From Gammaproteobacteria bacterium (GTDB lineage Bacteria > Pseudomonadota > Gammaproteobacteria > Pseudomonadales > Azotimanducaceae), in the NCBI GenBank assembly GCA_020832085.1, contig JAFIFJ010000147.1, positions 1-64,000 on the forward strand: a DNA stretch of 64,000 nt, written 5' to 3'. The notes under the pieces are model-generated. The model had not been told where the DNA came from. It saw nothing but the letters and a program-made list of their open reading frames with translations, and made no database searches. Position 1 is the first letter of the stretch. Every line of letters starts with the position of its first letter. The position numbers and the translations under genes are program-made. This document shows positions 26,717 through 36,107 of the stretch, piece after piece.

Positions 26717-28183
26717 TCAGCGTCCGATCTTCAGCTCCTCGGGCTTCAGGCGCAGAAACTCTGCACAGAAGCGCAGCGCCGAATAGGGCCAGAGCGTGTA
26801 GTTGTGATCCTGCTCATCGGTGTACCAGGCGTTGCAGCCGCCGCTGAACACCATCTTCTGCATGTCGCGCTGAATGCGGAAGTTGAAGCGCCGCGTGGCA
26901 TCGGCCGTGGGCTCCACGTGGCGGGCGTTGCGCCGGGCGAGCAGCCGCAGGCAGTGGATCACGAAGCGGGCCTGGGATTCGATCATGATCAGCGCTGAGG
27001 TGTGACCGGTGGCGCTGTTGGGTCCGAGCAGCATGAAGAAGTTGGGGAAGCCCGGCGCCATCACCGTCCGGTAGGACTCCACCCGGTGGCGCCATTGTTC
27101 CTGCAGCCGGACCCCGTCGCGGCCGCGAATGTCCACGTACTCGTGGATGTCGAAGGGCTTGAAGCCGGTGGCTTCGATGATGGTGTCCACCTCGTGCAGG
27201 GTTCCGCTGGCATCGCGGATGCCGCCTGCTTCGATGCGGGTGATCATGTCCGTGACCAGCTCCACGTTGGGGCGATTGAAGCTGGCCAGATAATCGTCGG
27301 AGATGCAGCGGCGCTTGCAGCCGGCGGCATAGTCAGGCGTCAGCTTGCGGCGCGTCTCCGGATCCTGGACCTCCTGCTCGAGAAAGTCCTTCGCCCGGCG
27401 CTCGAGCCGGGCCTGCAAGGCGCTGCCGCGGCGCAGGGAGAGTGTGCCGAGCACGTCCATGAGCAGCCAGAGCAGCCAGCGGTGCAGACGCATCAGGGCC
27501 GGAAAGCGCCGGTAGCGTGCGCGGCGCTGGGGTGAAATGTCCCTGGCCATGCGCGGAAAGACCCAGGCCGCCGAGCGCTGAAACACTGTCACCTTGCCGG
27601 CAACCGGTGCGATGCTGGGCAGGACCTGGGCGGCGCTGGCGCCGGTGCCGATGATGGCCACCCTGCTGCCGGCGAGGTCGTGCTGATGGTCCCATTCGGC
27701 GGTGTGGAAGAGGTGGCCGGCGAAGCTGTCCCGGCCCTCGATGGCGGCATGATTGGGACGGTGCAGGCCACCGAGGCCGCTGACCACGAGATCCGCGCAG
27801 AGCTGCCGTCCGTCCGTCAGCTGCAGCTGCCAGCGGTCGCCGTCGAAGGCCAGGGCCTGTACTTCGGCGTCGAACTGCAGATGGGGTTCGAGGCCGTAGC
27901 GGTCCACGCAGCGCTCGCAGTAGGCGCGGATCTCTTCGCCTCCCGAGAAGGCGTGGCTCCAGTCCGGGTTGAGCTCGAAGGAGAACGAATACAGATGAGA
28001 GGGAACGTCGCAGGCCACCCCGGGATAGGTGTTCTCCCGCCAAGTGCCACCGACCCCTTCGGCCTTCTCGAGAACGGTGAAGTCGCCCATGCCGTGCTTG
28101 CGCAGCTCAATGGCCATGCACAGGCCTGACATGCCTGCGCCGAGGATCACGACGCGATAGTGTGGGTGGTCTGATGCTGACAC
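26717..28183 (-). CDS. flavin-containing monooxygenase, Baeyer-Villiger type
   Basis: A 488-residue FAD/NADPH enzyme. The first Rossmann motif is GAGMSG (Gly15-Gly20), then VGGTWRENTYPGVACD, a second Rossmann motif GTGASAAQ, and the Baeyer-Villiger fingerprint FAGHLFHTAEW (FxGxxxHTxxW) lies between them. Such enzymes insert oxygen next to ketones to give esters or lactones; related ones oxidise heteroatoms. It is divergent from pqiA. A second enzyme of this type lies at 61810-63408 but is not a close copy. Confidence 0.88.
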   Translation of the reverse strand: MSASDHPHYRVVILGAGMSGLCMAIELRKHGMGDFTVLEKAEGVGGTWRENTYPGVACDVPSHLYSFSFELNPDWSHAFSGGEEIRAYCERCVDRYGLEPHLQFDAEVQALAFDGDRWQLQLTDGRQLCADLVVSGLGGLHRPNHAAIEGRDSFAGHLFHTAEWDHQHDLAGSRVAIIGTGASAAQVLPSIAPVAGKVTVFQRSAAWVFPRMARDISPQRRARYRRFPALMRLHRWLLWLLMDVLGTLSLRRGSALQARLERRAKDFLEQEVQDPETRRKLTPDYAAGCKRRCISDDYLASFNRPNVELVTDMITRIEAGGIRDASGTLHEVDTIIEATGFKPFDIHEYVDIRGRDGVRLQEQWRHRVESYRTVMAPGFPNFFMLLGPNSATGHTSALIMIESQARFVIHCLRLLARRNARHVEPTADATRRFNFRIQRDMQKMVFSGGCNAWYTDEQDHNYTLWPYSALRFCAEFLRLKPEELKIGR

Positions 28184-28388
28184 ACGGACCTCTGGACGCT
28201 GTGGGGTTGTCCGCTACGCTAGCTTACGCACCGGGAAGAGAAAAGCGCGACGGTGTTGTCAAGACCGGGGTCTGGGTGATGATGGGCCGGCTGACTGTCT
28301 GCTATGTTCACGGGGTGTGGATCGGCATGACTCACTGCGGCTCGACGCGCGGGGGGGGCAATGGGGGCGGGGGATTGAGGCGGGCCGC

Positions 28389-29657
28389 ATGGCGGATGTC
28401 GAAGGGGAAGTGATTGCCTGCCACGAGTGCGACGCTCTGCACTGGCACACTGACGTCCCGGAGGGCGGGCGCGCCGACTGCCGGCAATGTGGTGCCACGC
28501 TCTATCGCCTGATTCCGAATTCCCTGGATCGCAGTCTGGCGCTGTTCGCCAGCGCCTTCGTGCTGCTGCTCATCGCCAACAGCTTCCCCTTCCTGGCCCT
28601 GGAGTTCGGTGGCCGGATGGAATCCAACCGCCTCGTCAGCGGCGGCTGGGCCCTCTATGAAATGGGCATGGGCGAACTCGGGCTGCTGGTGTTCGCCACC
28701 AGCATCCTGTTTCCGCTGCTGAGCATCGGCGGCATGCTCTACCTGCTGCTGCCTGCCCGCTTCGGTCAGGTGGCGCCCGGCATGGGGTGGGTGTGGCGGA
28801 TGGTGAGAGCCCTGCTGCCCTGGAGCCTGCTCGGGATCTTCCTGCTCGGCACCCTGGTCGCGGTGGTCAAGCTGCAGGATCTGGCCAACGTCATACCCGG
28901 TGTGGCCCTGTTCGCCTTCATCGGCGCCATGCTGGCCTACGCCGGCGGGCGGGCCAGCTTCGAGCCGCGGGAACTCTGGAAGCTGTCCCCGATCCGCCAG
29001 CTCGATCCTGCCGTCGTCCGCTCCGGGAAGGCCCTGATCAGCTGTCACACATGCGGCCTGCTGCGTCCCCGTGATGCCGGCCTGTCCCACTGCCCACGCT
29101 GCGGCAGCGGTCTCCATTACCGCAAGACCAACAGCGTGCAGCGGACCTGGGCGCTGCTGTTTGCTGCTGCGGTGCTGTTCATTCCCGCCAACGTCTATCC
29201 CATCATGGAAGTCATCCAGTTCGGCCAGGGGGAGCCTGACACCATTCTGAGCGGTGTCACGAAGCTCATCGGTGCCGGCATGTGGGGGCTCGGGCTGCTG
29301 GTGTTCTTCGTCAGTATCGTGGTGCCGCTGGCCAAACTCGTGAGCCTGGTGTGGCTGCTCCGCTCCGTGGAGCGCCGGTCGAACTGGAATCCGAAGGATC
29401 GGACACGGCTGTATCGGGTCACGGAAATGGTAGGGTCCTGGTCCATGGTGGACGTCTTTCTGGTGGGCCTGCTGACGGGGCTGGTGAGTCTGGATGTGCT
29501 CGCGACCATTCGTCCGGGCATCGGGGCAACGTTCTTCGCCGGGGTGGTGATCCTGACCATGTTTGCCGCCATGAGCTTCGATCCGCGTCTGATATGGGAC
29601 AACGCGACTATGGACGATGAGCCGGATCCCCGGCGGGCGGACGGGGTGCACGCATGA
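28389..29657 (+). CDS. pqiA: PqiA-type integral membrane protein
   Basis: A protein of about 422 residues with two repeated halves. Each half begins with a four-Cys zinc-ribbon-like site (CHEC...CRQC near residues 11-34, and CHTC...CPRC) followed by four hydrophobic membrane segments. This is the paraquat-inducible protein A family, the inner-membrane partner of the MCE protein PqiB in envelope lipid transport. The ATG at 28389 gives the family N-terminus; the frame is open further upstream without similarity. Its stop overlaps the pqiB start by four bases (ATGA). Confidence 0.9.
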   Translation: MADVEGEVIACHECDALHWHTDVPEGGRADCRQCGATLYRLIPNSLDRSLALFASAFVLLLIANSFPFLALEFGGRMESNRLVSGGWALYEMGMGELGLLVFATSILFPLLSIGGMLYLLLPARFGQVAPGMGWVWRMVRALLPWSLLGIFLLGTLVAVVKLQDLANVIPGVALFAFIGAMLAYAGGRASFEPRELWKLSPIRQLDPAVVRSGKALISCHTCGLLRPRDAGLSHCPRCGSGLHYRKTNSVQRTWALLFAAAVLFIPANVYPIMEVIQFGQGEPDTILSGVTKLIGAGMWGLGLLVFFVSIVVPLAKLVSLVWLLRSVERRSNWNPKDRTRLYRVTEMVGSWSMVDVFLVGLLTGLVSLDVLATIRPGIGATFFAGVVILTMFAAMSFDPRLIWDNATMDDEPDPRRADGVHA

Positions 29658-31300
29658 GCGAGCCGCGGATCGGACAGCCGGAGATCCACGGCCGGTCAGG
29701 CCCTTCGGTGGTATGGCTGATTCCCATCCTGACGCTGATCATCGGCGGCTGGCTGATCTTCCGCACGCTGGCAGACCAGGGGCCCGTGGTGACCATCGAG
29801 TTTCGCACGGCAGCCGGAATCGAGGCGGGAAGGACCCGGGTGAAGTACAAGAGCGTCGACGTCGGGGTGGTGGAGCGGGTGCAGTTTGCCGAGGACTTCA
29901 GCAATGTCCTGGTCCGGGTGCGCTTCGATCCCGGCATGGACAACCTGCTGCGCCGCAACAGCCGCTTCTGGGTGGTCCGGCCCGAATTCAGCCTGCGGGG
30001 TGCATCCGGACTCGAAACGCTGATCTCTGGTGCCTACATCCAGATCGACCCGGGTCCTGGCTCTCCCCAGCGACACTTCGTCGGGCTCGAGCAACAGCCC
30101 CTGATCACGGCCGATGAACCCGGCAGGACGGTCACCCTGGTCACGGAGACCCTGGGTGGTATCGATGCCGGATCGCCGATCTACTACCGGGGCATTCTCG
30201 CCGGTGAGGTCCTCGGCAGGCAGCTGGCCAGTGATCGCCGCAGCATCTTCATCTCGGCCTTCATCCGTGATCCCTTCGACCAGCTGGTGCGGGGCAATAC
30301 CCGCTTCTGGAACGTCAGTGGGGTGGATGTGGGCTTCGGTGCGGACGGCCCGGAAGTGCGCATGGAATCCCTGCAGTCCCTGATCTTCGGCGGCATTGCC
30401 TTCGAAACGCCGGCCGAGGCCGAGCAGGTGACGGCCGAGGTCGAGGACCTGCTGTTCACCCTCCACGCCAGCTATCGGGAAATCGAAGAGCGGGCCTACA
30501 TCCGCAAGCTCAACTTCGTGCTCTATTTCGACGGTTCCGTCCGCGGCCTCGCTGCGGGCGCACCGGTCGAATTCCGAGGGATAAGGGTCGGCTCGGTGAG
30601 CGACGTGCGCCTCGAACTCGATCCGGAGACCCTGGAGTTCAATCTTCCCGTCGTGGTGCAGATCGAACCCGAGCGGATCATGGACGTCACCCGCGGACCG
30701 GCACCGGAGGCGGTGATCGAGTCCCTGGTGGAACGTGGGCTGCGGGCACGGCTGCAGACCGGCAGCCTGCTCACCGGCCAGCTCTTCGTGGAGTTGGATA
30801 TGTATCCGGATTCCGAGCTGCGCCTGCGGGGCGTTGCGGGAATCGACTACCCCGAGCTGCCCACCGTGCCCGGCGCCATGGAGACCATTACCGCGTCCAT
30901 CGAGAAGCTGGTGGGGCAACTCGATGCCGTGGCCCTCGACGAGATTGCCGCCAATCTGCTGGGCACCCTGGAAGGCACCAATGCCTTGCTCAACGCGCCG
31001 GAACTCGAGCGCATGCTGGTCGACCTCGAAGGGTCCATGCGGGCCTTCCGCGGCATCCTCGAGCAGGTGGAAGCGTCCGACATGGAGGCGACTCTGGTGG
31101 CGGCGCGCGGCGTCCTGGGCAATCTGGAGCGGACCCTTGCGGTCGCTGCCGACGCCCTCGATCCCCAGGCTCCCATGTACTACAACCTGGTGCGCATGTT
31201 CTCGGAGCTGGAGGAAACGGCCCGTGCCATCCGTGCGCTGGTGGAACTTCTGGAGCGTGAGCCCCAGGCGGTGATCTTCGGTCGCGGAGGAGACGAATGA
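29654..31300 (+). CDS. pqiB: PqiB-type MCE (MlaD) domain protein
   Basis: A 548-residue protein. One N-terminal membrane anchor (VVWLIPILTLIIGGWLIF) is followed by three MCE repeats, seen as RTAAGIEAGRTRVKYK, TETLGGIDAGSPIYYR and FDGSVRGLAAGAPVEFRG. A helical C-terminal tail follows. In Escherichia coli PqiB forms a tube bridging inner and outer membranes to move lipids. It overlaps both pqiA and pqiC by four bases, so the three products are made in a coupled way. Confidence 0.92.
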   Translation: MSEPRIGQPEIHGRSGPSVVWLIPILTLIIGGWLIFRTLADQGPVVTIEFRTAAGIEAGRTRVKYKSVDVGVVERVQFAEDFSNVLVRVRFDPGMDNLLRRNSRFWVVRPEFSLRGASGLETLISGAYIQIDPGPGSPQRHFVGLEQQPLITADEPGRTVTLVTETLGGIDAGSPIYYRGILAGEVLGRQLASDRRSIFISAFIRDPFDQLVRGNTRFWNVSGVDVGFGADGPEVRMESLQSLIFGGIAFETPAEAEQVTAEVEDLLFTLHASYREIEERAYIRKLNFVLYFDGSVRGLAAGAPVEFRGIRVGSVSDVRLELDPETLEFNLPVVVQIEPERIMDVTRGPAPEAVIESLVERGLRARLQTGSLLTGQLFVELDMYPDSELRLRGVAGIDYPELPTVPGAMETITASIEKLVGQLDAVALDEIAANLLGTLEGTNALLNAPELERMLVDLEGSMRAFRGILEQVEASDMEATLVAARGVLGNLERTLAVAADALDPQAPMYYNLVRMFSELEETARAIRALVELLEREPQAVIFGRGGDE

Positions 31301-31902
31301 TGCGCACACTCCTGGCCCTGCTTGTGCTGGTGGCGGTGGTGGGCTGCGCCGGTGGTTCCTCCATCCGCCACTATCTGGTCGATCCGGCTCCCGGCCCGGT
31401 GCTGGCCGCGGGAGGGGCCGCGCCGCTGGTGGTGGAAATCCTGGATGTGGAGCTGCCGCGCTATCTGGATCGCTACCCACTCGTGCGCCGGGGTGCGGAT
31501 GGTCAGGTGCTGCTGGCCAGTGGCCATCAATGGGGCGAGGGACTGCGCCTGAACCTGCTCCGGACGCTGTCGATCAATCTCTCGGAGCAGCTCGGCAGCG
31601 TCGATGTCTCCACGCCCCGGACCCGCAGTGCTTCGCGGCCGGATTTTCGGGTTCTGGTGGTGATCGAGGCCTTCGAGGCCAACGCCAGCGGCCAGGTGCA
31701 CCTCGACGCCCGCTGGCAGCTCATGGCGGGCTCTGATCACGGCACGCTGACGACACGGCTGAGCCGATTGCGCTCGGAGCACCGGCTGGCAGACGCAGAT
31801 CATGCGGGGCAGGTGGCCGCCATGTCCGAACTCTTCGGCCGACTCAGTGCGGAGATCGCCAGAGAGCTGCTGAGTCAGGATCCACAGCGGGGTGAAGCGT
31901 GA
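31297..31902 (+). CDS. pqiC: PqiC-type ABC-transport auxiliary lipoprotein
   Basis: A 201-residue lipoprotein. The signal MRTLLALLVLVAVVGC ends at a lipobox Cys, followed by SIRHYLVDPAPGP and later YLDRYPLVRR, the pattern of the PqiC/DUF330 family. It anchors the PqiB tube at the outer membrane. The start overlaps pqiB and the stop overlaps the next start by four bases (GTGA). Confidence 0.88.
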   Translation: MMRTLLALLVLVAVVGCAGGSSIRHYLVDPAPGPVLAAGGAAPLVVEILDVELPRYLDRYPLVRRGADGQVLLASGHQWGEGLRLNLLRTLSINLSEQLGSVDVSTPRTRSASRPDFRVLVVIEAFEANASGQVHLDARWQLMAGSDHGTLTTRLSRLRSEHRLADADHAGQVAAMSELFGRLSAEIARELLSQDPQRGEA

Positions 31903-32777
31903 CGGTCCTGCGGCTCCTGAAGCACTCGGGCTCATGGTTGCTGCTATGGGCGGCAGCCCATGCCGCGGCATCCACTGCAACCGACCATGGCCTCGAGCAC
32001 ATCCTCGATGAGGCCAGTGGTGCTGAGATCATGCGCGCCGTGCAAGAGCGGCATCAGCTCTATCCCCATGTCTATGAAGAGCAGGTGATGGTCCTTCAGG
32101 ACCGGCTGGGCCACCGGGATACCCGCCGCCTGCGGCGTTTCACCCGGGTCGAAGAGGACGGCAGCGTGCGCTTCCTGCTGCTGTTCGACGCGCCGGAGGA
32201 CGTCATGGGCGTGGCCCTGCTCGCCGTCCGCAACGCGTCCGGGGAAACCCGACAGTCGTTCTATCTGCCTGCGCTGGGCCCGGATTTCATCGAAAGCAGT
32301 GAGCGCTCAAGCCAGGGCTCCTTCCTCGGCAGTGATTTCACGGTGGAGAACCTCACCGGCGAAGTGCTCGCAGATCACCTCTACGTACGTCGGCGCGATG
32401 AGCGCATCGTTGGCCAGCCCTACTACCGCATAGACGTTTATCGTGCAGGCGTGGAGCCGGCCACATCGTCACCCCTGCGGGCCCACTTCATTCTGCAGGA
32501 CAGCTTGTTCATCGCGCGCACGGACCACTTCGACGACCTCGGCCGGGTCGAGCGCCGCCAGACCCATCATGATCTGGTGCCGGTGGGCGCCGGTGTCTGG
32601 CGACCCAATCTGGTCCGCATGGACAACCTGCGGGATGGCCACAAGAGTTATCTGCGGATCGAACGCAGGATCTTCTCGGCAGACCTGGTGCCGCCGGAGC
32701 GTTTCACGGCGCAATGGATTCTGGCCAACCAGCCGCCGCTGGCGCGGGTTGTAGCGGCGGTGGAGGATGAGTCGTGA
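31899..32777 (+). CDS. outer-membrane lipoprotein-sorting-like (LolA-fold) protein
   Basis: A 292-residue exported protein starting at a GTG that overlaps pqiC (GTGA). Residues 1-24 form a signal peptide. The body (EIMRAVQERHQ, then FLLLFDAPEDVMGVALLAV and GSDFTVENLTGE) matches the LolA-like family annotated as outer membrane lipoprotein-sorting protein, commonly encoded beside MMPL/RND transporters as here. I infer that it carries a lipid or lipoprotein between the transporter and the outer membrane. It overlaps the following RND gene by four bases. Confidence 0.82.
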   Translation: MTVLRLLKHSGSWLLLWAAAHAAASTATDHGLEHILDEASGAEIMRAVQERHQLYPHVYEEQVMVLQDRLGHRDTRRLRRFTRVEEDGSVRFLLLFDAPEDVMGVALLAVRNASGETRQSFYLPALGPDFIESSERSSQGSFLGSDFTVENLTGEVLADHLYVRRRDERIVGQPYYRIDVYRAGVEPATSSPLRAHFILQDSLFIARTDHFDDLGRVERRQTHHDLVPVGAGVWRPNLVRMDNLRDGHKSYLRIERRIFSADLVPPERFTAQWILANQPPLARVVAAVEDES

Positions 32778-35509
32778 TCAGCTGGCTGTTCCTGCTCGGG
32801 GTTCGAAATCAGGCAAGCACCCTGTTCGTGCTGGTGCTGATCACCCTGGCGGCGGCCTCGGGGATAGGGCGCCTGCAGGTCGACACCAGCTTCGACAGCC
32901 TGATTCCCGCCAACGATCCTGCCCGGGCGGTGTACCAGCGCATTGCCAACGAGTTCGGCTCCGACAATCGCACGCTGATCTATGTTCGTGACGACGCCTT
33001 GTGGACGCCTGAGAAACTCGCGAGTCTCGAAGCCCTGCAGCGTGGTCTGCGTCAGGTGCCTCACGTGGAGCGGGTGGACGGTCTGTTCAACCTGCGTACG
33101 GTGGAAGGCAGGCGCGGCCGGGTGGACGCACAGCTGCTCGTCGATGGCGTGCCGGAAACCCGTGAAGGTGCCCTGCTCGCCCGGGACCGGGCGCTGGCCA
33201 ATCCGCTTTACCGCTACAACTTCTTTTCCCCTGACGGCCGCGTCACGGCCCTGATCGTCAGCCTCGAGGACATCGAGGAGATACCCGATGCCTCGGCGCG
33301 GGTGCACGACGGTATCGAGCGCCTGCTGGACCGTCATCGTGGTGATTTCGAGCGGGTGTTTCAGGTTGGTCCGCCGCGCATCAGCGTGGAACTGACCCGC
33401 AGTCTCTTCAGCGACATGTTGCTGCTCGGGCCGTTGGCGGCCCTGGTGCTCATCGGCGCCATACTGCTCTTCATGCGCAGCCCCATGGCCGCGATTCTGC
33501 CCCTCGTCACCTCGTCGCTGGCGGTGGTGTGGACCCTGGGGATGCTCGGCTGGGCCGGGGTGCCGCTGAACATTCTGAGCGCCATGATCCCGGCCCTGAT
33601 CATCGTCATCGGATCCACCGAAGACACTCACATCATCGCGGCCTACTTTAGGGGGCTTGCGGAAGGCGCCGAAGACGTTCGCCTCGATGCCGTGCGCTAC
33701 ATGGCGCGACACATGGGCCTGCCGCTGATCCTGACGGTGATGACGACAGCCCTCGGGTTCGCGGCCAACCTGTTCAGCAACATCGGCATGATCCAGGACT
33801 TCGCCATTGCCTCCACGTTCGCCATGGTTGCCAACGGCGTCATCACCCTGCTGCTGGTGCCCATGCTGCTGGTGAAGTTCGGGTCGCTGCGGCCGCCGGA
33901 GTCCTTCGAGGAGGAACGGCGCCACGGGCTGCCCCGTCGCATCGTGCGGCTGTTCCGGGTGTCCCAGGACCGCTTCCCCACCAACACGCTGGCGGTCACT
34001 GCCGCGCTGTGCGTCTTCTTCATCTGGCAGGCGTCGAACCTCTACGTCACCAATGATCCGCTGTCCTACTTCCCGGCCGACCGCCCCTTGATCCAGGACA
34101 CGCGACGGGTCGCTGACGACCTGGCAGGGGTGAAATTCTTCTACATTGCCCTGGAAGGCGATCACGACCGTGCCTTCCAGGAACCGGCGAATGTCACCCG
34201 GCTGGCCGAGATCCAGCGCTTCATCCAGCGCCAGGGAGCCTTCGATGCCAGCCTTTCCATTGCCGATCATCTGGCTTTCGTACATCGGGAGTTCGGTGGG
34301 CAGTTCGCGGAGCTGGCGCTGCCGGAAACCAGGCAGCTGGTAGCCCAGTACCTCCTGTTCTTCCACCGTGGGGATCTCGAACAGTACGTCAGCCACGATT
34401 ATCGGCGGGCCAACATCGTGGTTCGCCACAACATCAACGACTCTTACACCCTGAACGCGCACATCCGTGAGCTCGAGGACGTCATCGATCACATTGCGGC
34501 ACCGGACCTGCGGGTGGTCATCACCGGCGAGAACCTGCTGGTGAACCGGGCTGCCGAGAGTCTCATGCTCGGTCAGGTGCAGGCACTCGGCCTGCTGCTC
34601 GGGCTGATCTTCCTGGTCATGTCCGCCATGTTCACGTCGTTCAAGGGCGGCGCCATTGCCCTGATTCCTGCGGTGATCCCCATTGCCCTGATGTTCGGGA
34701 TCATGGGGCTGCTGCGCATTCCTCTGAATCCCGGCACGGCCATGGTCGCCGTGATCGCCGTGGGCATCGCCATCGACGGCACGATTCACCTGCTCGCTCG
34801 CTACAACGAGCTCTGCCGGCGCACCTCGGACTACGTGGGTGCCGTGCATCAGGCGGTGGAGGAGGAAGCCACGCCGCTGATCGTCTCGAGTCTGGCCCTG
34901 GCGCTGGGTTTCGGCGTGCTGCTGTTTTCGAACTTCACGGTGGTGGCCCAGTTCGGGGCCCTGGCGGCGGCGACCATGCTGTTCTCCATTCTCGCCAATC
35001 TGCTGATCACGCCCATCGTCATGGCCCGGGTCAGGCTGGTGGGGCTCTATCAGATCCTGGCGATTTCGGTGAACAAAGAGGTGTTGCAGCAGAGCCCGCT
35101 GTTTGCCGGGATGAGCGAGTATCAGCGCCGCAAGGCGGTACTGATCTCCGAAACCAATGATTTCGCCAGCAGTGAGTGTCTGGTGGAGCAGGGCACGATG
35201 GGGCGCAGCATGTACCTCATTCTCGACGGCCATGCGGACGTGGTTCGCCGTGGCGAGGATGGGGAGAAAGTCCTGGCGACGCTGGGGCCGGGGGACGTCT
35301 TCGGTGAGATCGGTTACATCCGGGCCGTGGAGCGCACGGCTGACGTGCGGGCGACAGGACCGGTGTCGGCCCTGCGCTTCGACTATGAGCGCATGCAGAA
35401 GGATCTGAAGTTCTTCCCCAACATCGTTGCCCAGCTCAACTTCAACATCAGCACCATTCTCGGTGAAAGGCTCGCTGACATGGTGGGGACTAGCGCGACG
35501 AAGTCGTGA
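32774..35509 (+). CDS. RND/MMPL-family transporter fused to a C-terminal cyclic-nucleotide-binding domain
   Basis: A 911-residue membrane protein with a GTG start. Two RND halves are visible, each a periplasmic domain followed by about five membrane segments; the sterol-sensing-like segments include PLAALVLIGAILLF and VQALGLLLGLIFLVMSAMF. From about residue 771 a cNMP-binding domain is attached (LVEQGTMGRSMYLILDGHA). Its phosphate-binding cassette FGEIGYIRAVERTADV keeps the Arg-Thr-Ala that contacts the nucleotide phosphate. The domain would face the cytoplasm and may gate transport. It is the last gene of the five-gene overlapping operon and overlaps the convergent lipoprotein gene by 20 bases. 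Confidence 0.88.
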   Translation: MISWLFLLGVRNQASTLFVLVLITLAAASGIGRLQVDTSFDSLIPANDPARAVYQRIANEFGSDNRTLIYVRDDALWTPEKLASLEALQRGLRQVPHVERVDGLFNLRTVEGRRGRVDAQLLVDGVPETREGALLARDRALANPLYRYNFFSPDGRVTALIVSLEDIEEIPDASARVHDGIERLLDRHRGDFERVFQVGPPRISVELTRSLFSDMLLLGPLAALVLIGAILLFMRSPMAAILPLVTSSLAVVWTLGMLGWAGVPLNILSAMIPALIIVIGSTEDTHIIAAYFRGLAEGAEDVRLDAVRYMARHMGLPLILTVMTTALGFAANLFSNIGMIQDFAIASTFAMVANGVITLLLVPMLLVKFGSLRPPESFEEERRHGLPRRIVRLFRVSQDRFPTNTLAVTAALCVFFIWQASNLYVTNDPLSYFPADRPLIQDTRRVADDLAGVKFFYIALEGDHDRAFQEPANVTRLAEIQRFIQRQGAFDASLSIADHLAFVHREFGGQFAELALPETRQLVAQYLLFFHRGDLEQYVSHDYRRANIVVRHNINDSYTLNAHIRELEDVIDHIAAPDLRVVITGENLLVNRAAESLMLGQVQALGLLLGLIFLVMSAMFTSFKGGAIALIPAVIPIALMFGIMGLLRIPLNPGTAMVAVIAVGIAIDGTIHLLARYNELCRRTSDYVGAVHQAVEEEATPLIVSSLALALGFGVLLFSNFTVVAQFGALAAATMLFSILANLLITPIVMARVRLVGLYQILAISVNKEVLQQSPLFAGMSEYQRRKAVLISETNDFASSECLVEQGTMGRSMYLILDGHADVVRRGEDGEKVLATLGPGDVFGEIGYIRAVERTADVRATGPVSALRFDYERMQKDLKFFPNIVAQLNFNISTILGERLADMVGTSATKS

Positions 35510-36095
35510 CGTCGGCCACCCAGGCCACCAGGTCCCGAAGCGCCGTGTCAGCCACCTTGGGCAAGCCCTCGATGGCGCCGTCTACGTCCGCGCTCACCGG
35601 TGTGGTGGCGCTGAAGGAGCGCTGGTGAATGCGGTCATCGCCTCCTCGCTCCCGCAGCGAGGCTCGCAGCAGGATGGTCGCTTGGGCATCCCGGGCTGAC
35701 GTGAAAACCTGCTCGAAGCTCAGCAGTTCGACCTCCAGGCGCCAACGTTCCCGCGCGTTCCCATCGGCAGCGAGCATCTGCTCGAGCCGCGCCCTGAGCA
35801 TCTCAGACGGTGGGGCGATCCAGGCGTGGGCGGCGTAGTGGTTCACGGCCTCCGGGCGCTGATGCAGCTGCCGGTAGGGAATCTGGCCCCCGTTCAGCCA
35901 GCTTGCCGCGCGCAGGCTCAGCAGGCGTACACCAGCCAGGTCCGCATCCGTCACCTCCTGCTGCGAAATGGGGCCAAGATCGAACCGACTCGGAGCCGGT
36001 TCGGGTTCTGGCAGCAGGGCTGTGCAGCCAGCGAGCCACAGGACCGCAAGCCCGGCTGTCAAAAGGCGAGGGGCGCGGTGGGGTGCATCAGCCAT
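35490..36095 (-). CDS. ABC-type transport auxiliary lipoprotein of the Mla-like operon
   Basis: A 201-residue lipoprotein. The signal ends LAVLWLAGC (lipobox LAGC). The mature part contains RFDLGP and IPYRQLHQRPEAVNHYAAHAW, typical of the DUF330/PqiC-like auxiliary lipoproteins found with MlaEFD systems. It is the last gene of the mlaE-mlaF-mlaD operon, 12 bases after mlaD. Its tail overlaps the convergent RND gene. Confidence 0.85.
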   Translation of the reverse strand: MADAPHRAPRLLTAGLAVLWLAGCTALLPEPEPAPSRFDLGPISQQEVTDADLAGVRLLSLRAASWLNGGQIPYRQLHQRPEAVNHYAAHAWIAPPSEMLRARLEQMLAADGNARERWRLEVELLSFEQVFTSARDAQATILLRASLRERGGDDRIHQRSFSATTPVSADVDGAIEGLPKVADTALRDLVAWVADVTTSSR

Positions 36096-36107
36096 GTTCG
36101 GTCCTTG

